From Prosthecodimorpha hirschii (lineage in GTDB: Bacteria; Pseudomonadota; Alphaproteobacteria; Rhizobiales; Ancalomicrobiaceae), in NCBI RefSeq assembly GCF_001305515.1, contig NZ_LJYW01000001.1, forward strand, positions 792,307 through 856,306: a stretch of 64,000 nt of DNA, read 5' to 3'. Shown piece by piece: positions 45,501 to 54,590 of the stretch. The first letter of the stretch is position 1. Every line of letters starts with the position of its first letter. A model generated the notes under the pieces. It searched no databases. It saw only the letters and a list, made by a program, of their open reading frames with translations, and was not told the origin of the DNA. The position numbers and the translations under genes are program-made.

Positions 45501-46345
45501 AGCGTCAGGGGATCGAGGTCGAGACGGGCCGGATCGACGGCGAACCGGCTTTCCAGGCGCCATGGCGTCGGGCCGGGATCGCCCCGGTCGGTCTTGGCCT
45601 CCGGATCGATCCGCTGGACCACGGCCGTGCCGGTCGCGCGCGGCGGTCCGCCGGTCAGCGACAGCGCGGCGTCGACGGTCACGACCACCGGCTCGCCGCC
45701 CGGGGTCACCTGGAGTTTCACCGGCACGGCGCGCTCGGCGGTCACCCGCCCCATGGCGAGGCGGAACGCCACGCTCTGCCCCATGGCGACGGCGCCGCCC
45801 TCGGCCTTGAGCGGGCCGGCGAGCGCGCTTCCCGAGACGATACCGTTGATCCGCTCCAGCGCGAAGCTGCGCCCTGCCCGCTCGTCGGCGAAATCGATCC
45901 GGCCGTCGACGATCTCGGCCATCTCCAGGCTGGCATCGCCGAGATCGCGGCGGGTGCCGGCGACGGGCGCCGGATCGCCGGTCAGCGCCAGCGTGCCGTT
46001 GCGCTTCAACGCGACCGAGAGGCTCGGCCGGTCGAGCCGCAGTTCGGAAATATGGAACTCGCCCTTGAGCAGCGGGGTCAGTTCGAGCCGGGCCTCGAAT
46101 CGGCCGATCTTGCCGGCCGGCCGGTCGACCGAGCCGACCACCACGTCGCCGAGCGACAGCCAGGGGCTCGGCAGGAGACGGGCGTCGATCGATCCGAGCA
46201 CCGTCACCTTGGCGCCGAAGATGCGCTCCGCCTCGGCCTCGAAACTGGTCCTGAACAGGCCCCAGTCGATGAAAAAAGGTCCGACCAGCGCCGCCACCAG
46301 GGCGGTGATGATCGTCAACCCGACGCCGATATAGAGCGAGTTCAC
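42506..46345 (-). CDS. AsmA family protein with coiled-coil C-terminal extension
   Basis: A 1279-residue protein anchored by one N-terminal helix (LYIGVGLTIITALVAALVGPFF) with the AsmA start FIDWGLFRTSFEAEAERIFG and VLGSIDARLLPSPWLSLGDV. The rest is a long series of beta-strand repeats rich in LxLxG, as in proteins that bridge the periplasm and affect lipid transport. The last 260 residues include a strongly charged coiled coil (about residues 1115-1215, REEKLRIEREAREAREAEQ) and a Pro-rich end. The start codon is GTG (46345) with GGGGAGG upstream. The coiled-coil tail is not usual in AsmA. Confidence 0.9.
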   Translation of the reverse strand: MNSLYIGVGLTIITALVAALVGPFFIDWGLFRTSFEAEAERIFGAKVTVLGSIDARLLPSPWLSLGDVVVGSVDRPAGKIGRFEARLELTPLLKGEFHISELRLDRPSLSVALKRNGTLALTGDPAPVAGTRRDLGDASLEMAEIVDGRIDFADERAGRSFALERINGIVSGSALAGPLKAEGGAVAMGQSVAFRLAMGRVTAERAVPVKLQVTPGGEPVVVTVDAALSLTGGPPRATGTAVVQRIDPEAKTDRGDPGPTPWRLESRFAVDPARLDLDPLTLAIGPDDRAYQLNGRGRIDLGLTPNFDLALTAKQIDLDRALAGRVGEAVDLDGVARRVLGTIAGLPVPDMPGRLALDVPGLVVGGGVLQDLRLIARPRPGGYSLEELTARLPGRSQVTASGRLSLAGAPAFDGRLYVASEQPNAFAAWLRRGGVQGRLDPVSVDAILKIDADSFRADQMLARIGAAQVRGHVQVSGIGSAPRVETGITADRLDLDQIRVLAGLFASPAGLAPAATRIDLDAGQLVLGGVTARGVSARLAVDGESVEVSRLSVQDAAGAALDMTGRIDRFAARPDGNLQATVKAATLDGLVRMLRSLFPDTPALDRFAAAAPHLAPLDARLTLTGQANGERGDLQLDVSGTAGPSRLAVAGKLAGSPAEWRAGRIDLNARLDGPDGGRLMRQLGIPALSLKGAAGQASVTLAGVPATGLDGTAELEALGSRLALSGRVIAGDDGRLAVDGRGRLVSADLGPVLTVLGQPAVTPLGRLPVDLGAGLSGTWPKLTLKAIDGRLGAGPLRGEATADLGATPVKLDGRLELGTIGLADLIDLGLGAGSLEALPDAGQAWPGQALPGPSVTGLAADLRISAEALAMADKRVVERPEFRLRLRPGEVAVESFSGGLAGGKASGQMRMRGNAGGGVAVSGDIKIDGAAFGELVWRRDGRAVASGQMDLTATFETAGRSVASLVSGAAGGGAFGLRNGTLRSVNPAAFDAVVAAADNGLELKEDRIRTLFQSRLDAGELPFERVDAAFSIGGGIVRLRDVAVASGPVRTSGTASLDLGRWTLEADWTIKADAGRNAVTGADPQVGVLFRGPLNAPVRSLDVAPLNAFLTLRAFEREVSRVEVLQQDIMERERFAREAKRLREEKLRIEREAREAREAEQRRADEEKRRLDEERRARDAAEAARRLEEKRKADAAAAAAAAAAEAARRTEEERRRSSTQGGGSNAGGQPPGLAPLPPPIQIGPAPGTRPAPSINADRAPLDLFSPGPPPVPPMPIGRP

Positions 46346-46661
46346 CGACTGCCTCCCCGCACGCGCACGCGCCCCGAATCCCGGCGCGCCCGAACCGGGT
46401 GACGCGCGCGAAGACGATCCCGTTCAATCTAGGAGGATATGCGGCGCCCGTCAGCCGCCCATGACGGGGCGGACTGCCTCATCGATGGACAAAGGCACCA
46501 GCCGCCCTGTCCGGGCGCGACGGTGGCGCGACCGCCATCGACGGCCGCTATTCCACCGTGATGGCAAGATCGGCATGCAAGCCATTGGTCGATATGAGCT
46601 CTCGAAAACGGGGCGCCATTGCCAGGCCCCCGCCGGCCACGCGTCGCCCCCGCCGCGGCCC

Positions 46662-48077
46662 CTACCCGGCCGCGACGATCTTGCCCGGATTCATGATGCC
46701 CTTCGGGTCGAGCGCCGCCTTGATGGCCCGCATCGCCATCAGCGCGGGCGCGCCGTGCTCCTTCTCCAGATACTTCATCTTGCCGGAGCCGACGCCGTGT
46801 TCGCCGGTGCAGGTGCCGTCCATCGCGATGGCGCGCTCGACCATGCGGCCGACGAAGTGCTCGGCGGCCGCGATCTCGGCCGGACTGTCCATGTCGATCA
46901 GCGGCAGGACGTGGAAATTGCCGTCGCCGACATGGCCGACGATCGGCGCGATCAGGCCCATGGCCTCGATATCCGCCTTGGTCTCGGCGATGCAGTCGGC
47001 CAGCCGCGAGATCGGCACGCAGACATCGGTCGACAGGCCCTTGGCGCCGGGCCTGAGGCCGAGGCTCGCCCAGTAGACGTCGTGGCGGGCCTGCCAGAGC
47101 CGGGTCCGGTCCTCCGGCTTGGTGACCCAATTGAAGGGGCCGCCGCCATGGTCGGCCGCGATCTCGCCGAAGCGCTGCGACTGCTCGGCCACCCAGGCGT
47201 CGGTGCCGTGGAACTCGAGCAGAAGCAGCGGCTGTTCGGGCAGCGACAGCTTCGAATAGGCATTGACCGAGCGGACCTGCACCTCGTCGAGCAATTCGAT
47301 GCGCGCCACCGGGATGCCGGACTGGATCGTGACGATGACCGCGTCGGCGGCCGCCTTCACGGACGGAAAGGTGCAGGAGCCGGCGGCGATCGCCTCCGGG
47401 ATGCCGGCGAGCTTCAGCGTGATCTCGGTGATCACGCCGAGCGTGCCTTCCGACCCGACGAAGAGGCGGGTCAGGTCGTAGCCGGCCGAGGACTTGCGCG
47501 CCCGCTGCGCGGTCTTGACCACCGAGCCGTCGGCGGTGACGACCCGCAGGGCGAGCACATTGTCCTTCATCGTGCCGTAGCGCACCGCATTGGTGCCGGA
47601 GGCCCGCGTCGCCGCCATGCCGCCGAGCGAGGCGTCGGCGCCCGGATCGATCGGGAAGAACAGGCCGGTGTCGCGCAGCTGTTCATTGAGCAGCTTGCGG
47701 GTGATGCCGGGCTGGACGACGCAGTCGAGATCTTCGGCGTGCACGGCGAGGAGCCGGTTCATGCGCGAGGTGTCGATCGAGATGCCGCCGAAATGCGCGT
47801 TGACATGGCCTTCGAGCGAGGTGCCGGTGCCGAAGGGGATGACCGGAACGCCATAGGCGGCGGCGACCTTGACGGTCTCGACGACGTCGTCCTCGCTCTC
47901 CGCGAAGACGACCGCATCCGGCGCCTCGACCGGGATCCAGGTGGTGGTGTGGGCATGCTGCTGGCGCAGCGCCAGCGAGGTCGACAGCCGCTCGCCGAAG
48001 CGCTGCGTCAGGATGCCGATCGCGGTCGCCACCGCCTGCGGATCCGGACGGGACGACATGAAACCTGCCACGGTCAT
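46662..48077 (-). CDS. FAD-binding oxidoreductase, D-lactate dehydrogenase/GlcD-like
   Basis: A 471-residue FAD-linked oxidase. The FAD-binding (PCMH) part includes VIPFGTGTSLEGHVNA, then DPGADASLGGMAATRASGTNAVRYG, and LFVGSEGTLGVITEITLKL. The C-terminal cap domain ends with VGHVGDGNFHVLPLID and the CTGEHGVGSGKMKYL block. The best match in general is cytochrome-linked D-lactate dehydrogenase; 2-hydroxyglutarate or glycolate dehydrogenases are also possible. ATG 48077 has GGGAGG 12 bases away; an ATG at 48059 is an alternative. Confidence 0.9.
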   Translation of the reverse strand: MTVAGFMSSRPDPQAVATAIGILTQRFGERLSTSLALRQQHAHTTTWIPVEAPDAVVFAESEDDVVETVKVAAAYGVPVIPFGTGTSLEGHVNAHFGGISIDTSRMNRLLAVHAEDLDCVVQPGITRKLLNEQLRDTGLFFPIDPGADASLGGMAATRASGTNAVRYGTMKDNVLALRVVTADGSVVKTAQRARKSSAGYDLTRLFVGSEGTLGVITEITLKLAGIPEAIAAGSCTFPSVKAAADAVIVTIQSGIPVARIELLDEVQVRSVNAYSKLSLPEQPLLLLEFHGTDAWVAEQSQRFGEIAADHGGGPFNWVTKPEDRTRLWQARHDVYWASLGLRPGAKGLSTDVCVPISRLADCIAETKADIEAMGLIAPIVGHVGDGNFHVLPLIDMDSPAEIAAAEHFVGRMVERAIAMDGTCTGEHGVGSGKMKYLEKEHGAPALMAMRAIKAALDPKGIMNPGKIVAAG

Positions 48078-48101
48078 CGGACTTCCAACCTCCCCGATCA
48101 T

Positions 48102-48527
48102 GACGCGGCGCCGATGGCGGCATCATGGATTTTGAACGTTTGCGCGCCCTGCGCGGTGCCGCCGCGCGGTCGCTCGACTGACGCGGCTCCGCCGCGTTGG
48201 TGCTCGACTTGCGCGGCTCCGCCGCGCTGGTGCTCGACTTGCGCGGCCCCGCCCCCGCAGTCGCGCGTCGGCGCGGACGGGCCGCGACGCTACACGATCG
48301 GCTTCGGCTTGTGCAGCCGGTCGACCATGCGGCGGCGGGCGGGCTCCCTTGTGGGGAACAGCCTCGGCGCAAGACCGCCCGCCGTGCCGGACGCCAACCC
48401 GCTTCTTCGCAGGCCAGCCGGCCCCTTCGTCCGGCTGGACAGGAGCGGGCCGGGGATCGAAGATCGCCGCTTCGATGCCGATCCGAGCCCGATCCGAACC
48501 CTCCCGCGCCGCGAAAGACCGAAGACG
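48102..48527. other. Intergenic region with repeats, between the oxidase and the thioesterase
   Basis: About 425 bases between divergent genes. The left part contains the repeats at 48150-48252; the right part holds no identified signal. Long open frames here are repeat-driven. Confidence 0.5.
48150..48252. repeat. 30-bp tandem repeats
   Basis: Three to four imperfect copies of GCTCGACTTGCGCGGCTCCG followed by CCGCGTTGGT; the GCGCGGC/GCCGCGC part makes each copy a potential small hairpin. Confidence 0.8.
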
Positions 48528-49022
48528 ATGACCGAACCGCATGCCGCCATCCCGCTCGTCACCGGCGTCATGGCGATCGAGCCTGCCTGGATCGACTATA
48601 ACGGCCATCTCAACATGGCCTACTACAACGTGCTGTTCGACCGCGCCGCCGACGAGATCCTCGGCCATGCCGGGCTCGGCCCGGACTACATCGCAACCCG
48701 CAACCTCTCCTTCATGACCGCCGAGATCCATGTCTGCTACGTCCGCGAGGTCTTCCTCGCCGACCCGGTCACGGTCACCATGCGGTTCCTGGATCTCGAC
48801 GCCAAGCGCCTGCATGTCTTCGCCGAACTGCGCCACGCCACCGAAGGCTGGCTCTCCGCCACCTCCGAGCAGATGTACCTGCATGTCGACATGGCCGCCC
48901 GCCGCACCGCCCCCTTCCCCGAGGACGTGATGGCCACCCTGACCGCCATGAAAGCCCAGGACGACGGCAAGCCCTGGCCGGAGCGCGCCGGTCGCAAGAT
49001 CGGGATTGTCAGGAAGGGGTGA
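48528..49022 (+). CDS. Acyl-CoA thioesterase family protein (hot-dog fold)
   Basis: A 164-residue protein with the 4HBT/YbgC-like signature WIDYNGHLNMAYYNVLFDRAADEIL (Asp in the NGHLN/FD segment), and HVCYVREVFLADPVTVTMRFL as the central helix and sheet. It would hydrolyse an acyl- or hydroxyacyl-CoA thioester in the cytosol; some members of this family in alphaproteobacteria act on carnitine metabolites. ATG 48528 fits the N-terminus. No operon partner is seen. Confidence 0.85.
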   Translation: MTEPHAAIPLVTGVMAIEPAWIDYNGHLNMAYYNVLFDRAADEILGHAGLGPDYIATRNLSFMTAEIHVCYVREVFLADPVTVTMRFLDLDAKRLHVFAELRHATEGWLSATSEQMYLHVDMAARRTAPFPEDVMATLTAMKAQDDGKPWPERAGRKIGIVRKG

Positions 49023-49163
49023 CCCTCCACGGGCCAGCGGACGCATGTGTCAAAGTCATCGGGCAGGAAGTCGATTCAAGCCCGAGGGACCCGGCCGCAT
49101 CTGGTCCGGCCTGTGTGACAGTACGGCTCCGACGCGCGGCGCAGTCGACGCCTGACGACGCCC

Positions 49164-50369
49164 CTACTCCGCCACCGCCGGCCGACGGGCCGGCGACAGG
49201 ATGGTTTCGTGGCCGGGTTCCGGGTTGCGCGGGACCAGGAAGGCGAAGGTCAGCGAGACGGTGGCCAGCGCGGCGCCGATCAGGAAGACCAGGGACGGGT
49301 TCTTCAGCCAGATCATGCCGAACAGGACCGGGATGAACACCGCCGCGATATGGCTGATGGTGAAGGCGACGCCGGCGGTCGGGGCGATGTCGGCGGGGTC
49401 GGCGATCTTCTGGAAATAGGTGCGCTGCGCGATCGTGAAGGTGAAGAAGACGCCGTCGGCGACGTAGCAGATCGCCGCGATCCAGGACTGGTCGGAGAGC
49501 GCATAGCCGGCGAAGACCAGGATCAGCGAGATGTTCTCGATCATGATCGTCCGGCGCTCGCCGATCCGGTTGATCAGGTGGCCGAGCCGCGGGCCGACCA
49601 CCGTGTTGATCGAATAGGTGGCGAGCATCAGGATCGAGATCTCGGCGACGCCGAAGCCGAACTTCTCGACCAGCAGGAAGGCGCCGAAGGCGGTGAAGAT
49701 CTGCCGGCGCGAGCCGGTCATGAAGGTCAGCGCGTAATAGAGCCAGTAGCGCTGGCGCATGACCATCGACTTGCGCTGCGGCACGGGTCCCTCGAAACGC
49801 GGGAAGATCGCGATCGCGACGAGCGCGCCGACGATGCACAGCCCGCCGGTGACCAGGAACACCGACTGGTAGCTCGGGCGGATCGCCCACCAGATCAGCG
49901 CGATGCCGCCGAAGGCGACGAATTGCGAGGCCGCCGTCACCGCCGACAGCCGCCCGAGCACCTTGGGCGCCTCCTGCTTGGAGAAGAGCTGCAGCGTCAG
50001 CGACTGCGCCATGGTCTCGTAATAGTGGAAGCCGACCGACATGATCAGCGTCGTCACCCAGAGCCCGTGGATGCTCGGGAAATAGCCGGTCGCCGCCACG
50101 CCGATGCCGAGCAGCACCAGGCTGACATAGGCCAGCGTCTGTTCGCGCATGATCAGCAGGAACAGCAGCGCCGACACCGCCAGCAGCCCCGGCACCTCGC
50201 GGATCGACTGCAGCAGCCCCATGGCGAGACCGTCGAAGCCGGCCTGCTCCTTGGCGAAATTGTTCAGGAGCGCGTTCCAGGCGGCAAAGCCGAACCAGTT
50301 CACCGCGGCGAGCGCGGTCAGGAAGACGATCGGGCGGTGGGTCAGCGGCGCGGTGGGCGGTGTGATCAT
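49164..50369 (-). CDS. MFS transporter
   Basis: A 401-residue major facilitator protein with about twelve membrane helices. The start ITPPTAPLTHRPIVFLTALA leads into helix 1; the loop between helices 6 and 7 includes RFEGPVPQRKSMVMRQRYWL; a loop with RLGHLINRIGERRT carries the conserved MFS DRxGRR-like pattern. The substrate is unknown. It ends 100 bases from the convergent thioesterase gene. Confidence 0.88.
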   Translation of the reverse strand: MITPPTAPLTHRPIVFLTALAAVNWFGFAAWNALLNNFAKEQAGFDGLAMGLLQSIREVPGLLAVSALLFLLIMREQTLAYVSLVLLGIGVAATGYFPSIHGLWVTTLIMSVGFHYYETMAQSLTLQLFSKQEAPKVLGRLSAVTAASQFVAFGGIALIWWAIRPSYQSVFLVTGGLCIVGALVAIAIFPRFEGPVPQRKSMVMRQRYWLYYALTFMTGSRRQIFTAFGAFLLVEKFGFGVAEISILMLATYSINTVVGPRLGHLINRIGERRTIMIENISLILVFAGYALSDQSWIAAICYVADGVFFTFTIAQRTYFQKIADPADIAPTAGVAFTISHIAAVFIPVLFGMIWLKNPSLVFLIGAALATVSLTFAFLVPRNPEPGHETILSPARRPAVAE

Positions 50370-50516
50370 TGCACACCAATAAGGCAGGATTCCCGCCCCG
50401 AGAAGCGCCGAAGCGGCAGGCGAGCCCCGTCGGCAATGCGCAACTGCGGCCTGGCCCCGTCGCGGGTTGGCGGGCGACGGGCCGCGGGCGGCGCGGCGGC
50501 ACCATCCGGCACCCGG

Positions 50517-50600
50517 CACCGTCGACCGGTTTCGCCGATCAACGTCGCCGACCGGTATCGCCGACCGGCACCGTCGACCGGTTTCGTCGACCGGCGGGCC
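50517..50600. repeat. Palindromic GTCGACCGG repeats
   Basis: Several copies of CGACCGGTTTCG and CGCCGACCGG follow one another, with GTCGAC/CCGGTT dyads, between the MFS gene and the DUF3616 gene. No T-run; it may still end one of the transcripts. Confidence 0.75.
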
Positions 50601-50648
50601 GGCCGCACCCGTGATAGAGTGCCCCCGCCATCGGAGCGGAGCCGCAGC

Positions 50649-51638
50649 ATGACAGACGTCCGACGACTGATCGGCCTGGGGCTGGCGACGGCCTGGCTCT
50701 GGGGTGCCGCTTCGGCGGCGGCCGTACCGGCGGCAGCCGAGCCGGAAAGCCGTGTTTTCACCGGCATGTGCGACGCGTCGGCGGCCGTGCCGATCGACGC
50801 CGGGCATTTCGTCGTGGCGAGCGACGAAGACAACGTGCTGCGCGTCTATGCCCTCTCCGGGGGCGCACCGACCGCCACCGTGCCGCTCGCCGGCTTCCTC
50901 AAGACCGGCACGCGCGAATCGGACCTCGAAGGCGCCGCCCGCATCGGCAACCGCATCTACTGGATCGCCTCGCATGGGCGGAATTCGAGCGGCAAGCTGC
51001 GTACCGAGCGGCAGCGGCTGTTTGCGACCGACATCGTGCCGGGCGGCGCCACCGCCACGTTTCAGCCCGTCGGGACGCCGTCGACCGGCCTCCTGCCGGC
51101 GCTCGTCGCCGCACCGGCGCTGAAGGGCTTCGGGCTCGACGCCGCAGCGGAACGCGCGCCGGAGGCCGAGGGCGGGCTCAACATCGAGGGCCTTGCCGCG
51201 ACGCCCGACGGCAGGCTCCTGGTCGGCTTCCGCAATCCGCTGGTCGGCGGCAAGGCGCTGGTGGTCGCCCTGGACAATCCGGCCGAGATCGTTGCCGGGG
51301 CTGCACCGGCCATCGGCGCGGTCGCGCTGGTCGCGCTCGGCGGCCGCGGCATCCGCAGCCTGGAGCGGATCGGCGACGGCTACCTGATCGTCGCCGGCCC
51401 GACCGCCGATGCCGGCAGCTTCGCGCTCTACCGCTGGTCCGGCGGCGCGGCCGACCCGGTCGCCGTGCCGGGCGTCGATTTCGGCACGCTGCGGCCCGAG
51501 GCCCTGTTCGCCGTCGCCGGGTCGTCCGAGATCCAGATCCTGAGCGACGACGGCGGCGTGAAGGTCGGCGGCGTCGAATGCAAGGCCCTGCCGGTCGCGC
51601 AACAGCGCTTCCGCGGCATCGCCGTGAAGGTGAACTGA
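50649..51638 (+). CDS. DUF3616 domain secreted protein
   Basis: A 329-residue protein with a signal peptide (LIGLGLATAWLWGAASAAAV). The rest is a beta-propeller-like DUF3616 domain: CDASAAVPIDAGHFVVASDEDNVLRVYAL, DLEGAARIGNRIYWIASHG, NIEGLAATPDGRLLVGFRNP, with evenly spaced blades. Function unknown; the family is probably periplasmic and may bind metal or sugar. The start ATG at 50649 gives the signal peptide. Confidence 0.85.
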   Translation: MTDVRRLIGLGLATAWLWGAASAAAVPAAAEPESRVFTGMCDASAAVPIDAGHFVVASDEDNVLRVYALSGGAPTATVPLAGFLKTGTRESDLEGAARIGNRIYWIASHGRNSSGKLRTERQRLFATDIVPGGATATFQPVGTPSTGLLPALVAAPALKGFGLDAAAERAPEAEGGLNIEGLAATPDGRLLVGFRNPLVGGKALVVALDNPAEIVAGAAPAIGAVALVALGGRGIRSLERIGDGYLIVAGPTADAGSFALYRWSGGAADPVAVPGVDFGTLRPEALFAVAGSSEIQILSDDGGVKVGGVECKALPVAQQRFRGIAVKVN

Positions 51639-51778
51639 CCTCTCCGGGTTTGCCGCCGCCCGGAAAAGGCCGGTCGCGCGGGCCGCGCACCACATCGCGA
51701 GAGATCCCGCCGGACCGCCCTGCCCGGCCGCGCCGGCATGGCCTATATAGGGGATCAGGAGAACGAGTCGGAAACATC

Positions 51779-54562
51779 ATGAGCGCAGGCAAGCCGCCGT
51801 CGCGCCGCCCCGCGGCGGCGCCGGACGACATCCTGGACGATCCCTTTGCGGAGGCCTTTCCGGGCGATCTGCCGAACGAACCCGAGACGCACGGTCCGGG
51901 GGCGGACGGCTACGATCCGGACGCATTCGATCGGATCCCGTTCGGCGACGAGCCGGGCGGCGGAACGGATGCCTATCCGCACGACCGCTTCGCGGACGAT
52001 GCCGCCGGCTATCCGGCGGCCGGCGGCGGCTTCCCGTTCGATCCCGACCAGCCGGTTCCGGCCGCCCCGGCACGATCGCGCGCGCCGGCACCGCCGCCGA
52101 CGGCGCGTCCGGGCGGCATCGCGGCCCGCGCCGCCGGCCTGCGCCCGCCGGCCGAAGCCGGCTATCTGGACAATCTCAATCCTGAACAGCACGACGCCAT
52201 CCTGACCACCGAGGGTCCGCTCCTGGTGCTGGCCGGCGCCGGCACCGGCAAGACCCGCGTCCTGACCACCCGCATCGCCCATATCCTGGCCACCGGGCGC
52301 GCGCGCGCCGGCCAGATCCTCGCCGTGACCTTCACCAACAAGGCCGCTCGCGAGATGAAGCACCGCATCTCGTCGCTGGTCGGCGAGGCGGTCGAGGGCA
52401 TGCCGTGGCTCGGCACCTTCCATTCGATCGGCACCAAGGTGCTGCGCCGCCATGCCGAACTGGTCGGGCTCCGGTCCGATTTCACCATCCTGGACATGGA
52501 CGACCAGCTGCGCCTGATGAAGCAGATCATCCAGGCGGCCGGCATCGACGAGAAGCGCTGGCCGGCGCGCCAGCTGTCCGCCTTCATCGACGGCTGGAAG
52601 AACAAGGGCCTGACGCCGGACCGCATCCCGCCCCTGGAGGCGCGCGCCTTCGGCAACGGCAAGGGCGGCGAACTCTACCGCGCCTATCAGGACCGGCTGA
52701 AGGCGCTGAACGCCTGCGACTTCGGCGACCTCTTGCTGCATGTCATCACCATCTGGCGCGGCCATCCCGACGTTCTCGCCGACTACCAGCGTCGCTTCCG
52801 CTACATCCTGGTCGACGAGTACCAGGACACCAACGTCTCGCAGTATATGTGGCTGCGCCTGATCGCGACCGGCTCGAAGAATGTCTGCTGCGTCGGCGAC
52901 GACGACCAGTCGATCTATGGCTGGCGCGGCGCCGAGGTCGACAACATCCTGCGCTTCGAGCACGACTTCCCGGGCGCCAAGGTGATCCGGCTCGAACGCA
53001 ACTATCGCTCGACCGGCCATATCCTGGCCGCCGCCTCGCATCTGATCGCCCATAACGAGGGCCGGCTCGGCAAGACGCTGTTCACCGACGCCGAGGACAA
53101 GACGGCCGAGAAGGTCGTGGTCGCCTCGGTCTGGGACAGCCAGGAGGAGGCCCGCGCCATCGGCGAGGAGATCGAGCGGCTGCAGCGCGACGGCCACGCC
53201 CTGTCGCAGATCGCCGTCCTGGTGCGCGCCTCGTTCCAGATGCGCGAGCTGGAAGAGCGCTTCCTCAATATCGGCCTGCCTTACCGGGTCATCGGCGGCC
53301 CGCGCTTCTACGAGCGCCAGGAAATCCGCGACGCGCTGGCCTATTTCCGGGTCACCTGCCAGCCGGCCGACGACCTCGCCTTCGAGCGCATCGTCAACGT
53401 GCCGAAGCGCGGGCTCGGCGACGCGACCATCCAGCAGGTCCATGCCTATGCGCGCGCCAAGGGCGTGCCGCTCCTGCAGGCGACCGCCGAGATCGTCGAG
53501 ACCGAGGAGATGAAGCCGAAGCCGCGCAGTGCGCTGGCGGGCCTCGCCGCCTCCTTCGCGCGCTGGCGCGGCGATCTCGACAGGCTGCCGCACAGCCAGT
53601 TGGCCGGCATCATCCTGGACGAGGCCGGCTATACCGAGATGTGGCAGCAGGACAAGTCGGCGGAGGCGCCCGGGCGGCTGGAAAACCTCAAGGAACTGCT
53701 GCGCTCGATGGAGGACTATCCGACCCTGCCGTCCTTCCTGGAGCATGTCTCCCTGGTGATGGATGCGGAGAACGACCCGACCGCCGACAAGGTCAGCATC
53801 ATGACGCTGCATTCGGCCAAGGGGCTCGAATTCGACACCGTGTTCCTGCCCGGCTGGGAGGAAGGCCTGTTCCCGCACCAGCGCTCGCTCGACGAGAACG
53901 GCGCGGCCGGCCTCGAGGAGGAGCGGCGCCTCGCCTATGTCGGCATCACCCGGGCGCGCAAGCGGGCCAAGATCTGGTTTGCCTCCAACCGGCGCATCCA
54001 CGGCTCCTGGCAGGCCTCGATCCCCAGCCGCTTCCTGGACGAATTGCCGGAAGCCCATGTCGAGGTGCGCGAGCCGTCGTCCAACTATGGCGGCTACGAC
54101 CGCAGCCGCTTCGACGCGATGGACCCGTTCGGCTCGAGCTATTCGTCGCCCGGCTGGCAGCGCGCGCAACGCCTGAAGGGCGGCGAGGATCGCCCGCTTG
54201 GCGGCGACGGGCGCGCGCGCGGCGGCGAGGAGCGCAGCTCCGGCGGCTGGGCGCAGCCCGAGACCGGCAGCGGCGGCTTCGCGGAAGGGCGCTCGAATTT
54301 CGGCGGCGCCTCGGCGCGTGGCGAGATGCGCGATCGCTGGGGCAATCCCGTGCGCCCGCGCAAGGCGGCGGCGCTGATCGAGGGCACGCTGATCGCCAAG
54401 TCGGTCGGCACCGAGACGTCGGACTTCAAGGTCGGCGAGCGGGTCTTCCATCAGAAATTCGGCAACGGCACCGTCACCGAGGTGGAAGGCAACAAGCTGA
54501 CCATCGATTTCGACCGCGCCGGCCGCAAGCGGGTGCTCGACAGTTTCGTGACCCGCCCGTGA
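51779..54562 (+). CDS. uvrD: ATP-dependent DNA helicase UvrD/PcrA type
   Basis: A superfamily 1A helicase for nucleotide excision and mismatch repair. The 927-residue protein has a 130-residue Pro/Asp-rich N-terminal extension, then the Q-motif LNPEQHDAI, Walker A LVLAGAGTGKTRVL, motif Ia AVTFTNKAAREMKHR, motif II LVDEYQDTN, motif III VGDDDQSIYGWRGA, motif IV RLERNYRS, motif V TLHSAKGLEF, and motif VI VGITRARKRAKI. The C-terminus ends with a Tudor-like domain (VGERVFHQKFGNGTVTEVEG). The methyltransferase gene follows within 29 bases. Confidence 0.95.
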   Translation: MSAGKPPSRRPAAAPDDILDDPFAEAFPGDLPNEPETHGPGADGYDPDAFDRIPFGDEPGGGTDAYPHDRFADDAAGYPAAGGGFPFDPDQPVPAAPARSRAPAPPPTARPGGIAARAAGLRPPAEAGYLDNLNPEQHDAILTTEGPLLVLAGAGTGKTRVLTTRIAHILATGRARAGQILAVTFTNKAAREMKHRISSLVGEAVEGMPWLGTFHSIGTKVLRRHAELVGLRSDFTILDMDDQLRLMKQIIQAAGIDEKRWPARQLSAFIDGWKNKGLTPDRIPPLEARAFGNGKGGELYRAYQDRLKALNACDFGDLLLHVITIWRGHPDVLADYQRRFRYILVDEYQDTNVSQYMWLRLIATGSKNVCCVGDDDQSIYGWRGAEVDNILRFEHDFPGAKVIRLERNYRSTGHILAAASHLIAHNEGRLGKTLFTDAEDKTAEKVVVASVWDSQEEARAIGEEIERLQRDGHALSQIAVLVRASFQMRELEERFLNIGLPYRVIGGPRFYERQEIRDALAYFRVTCQPADDLAFERIVNVPKRGLGDATIQQVHAYARAKGVPLLQATAEIVETEEMKPKPRSALAGLAASFARWRGDLDRLPHSQLAGIILDEAGYTEMWQQDKSAEAPGRLENLKELLRSMEDYPTLPSFLEHVSLVMDAENDPTADKVSIMTLHSAKGLEFDTVFLPGWEEGLFPHQRSLDENGAAGLEEERRLAYVGITRARKRAKIWFASNRRIHGSWQASIPSRFLDELPEAHVEVREPSSNYGGYDRSRFDAMDPFGSSYSSPGWQRAQRLKGGEDRPLGGDGRARGGEERSSGGWAQPETGSGGFAEGRSNFGGASARGEMRDRWGNPVRPRKAAALIEGTLIAKSVGTETSDFKVGERVFHQKFGNGTVTEVEGNKLTIDFDRAGRKRVLDSFVTRP

Positions 54563-54590
54563 CCGCCGGTCCTGCCATGACGGAGCGTCC

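Noticed and set aside
42419-46402. A 1327-codon open frame on the plus strand opposite the AsmA-like gene
   Set aside because: It is low-complexity (Arg/Gly/Asp/His-rich) and has no family similarity; it is the GC-driven mirror of the minus-strand gene, whose AsmA start and beta-repeats are convincing.
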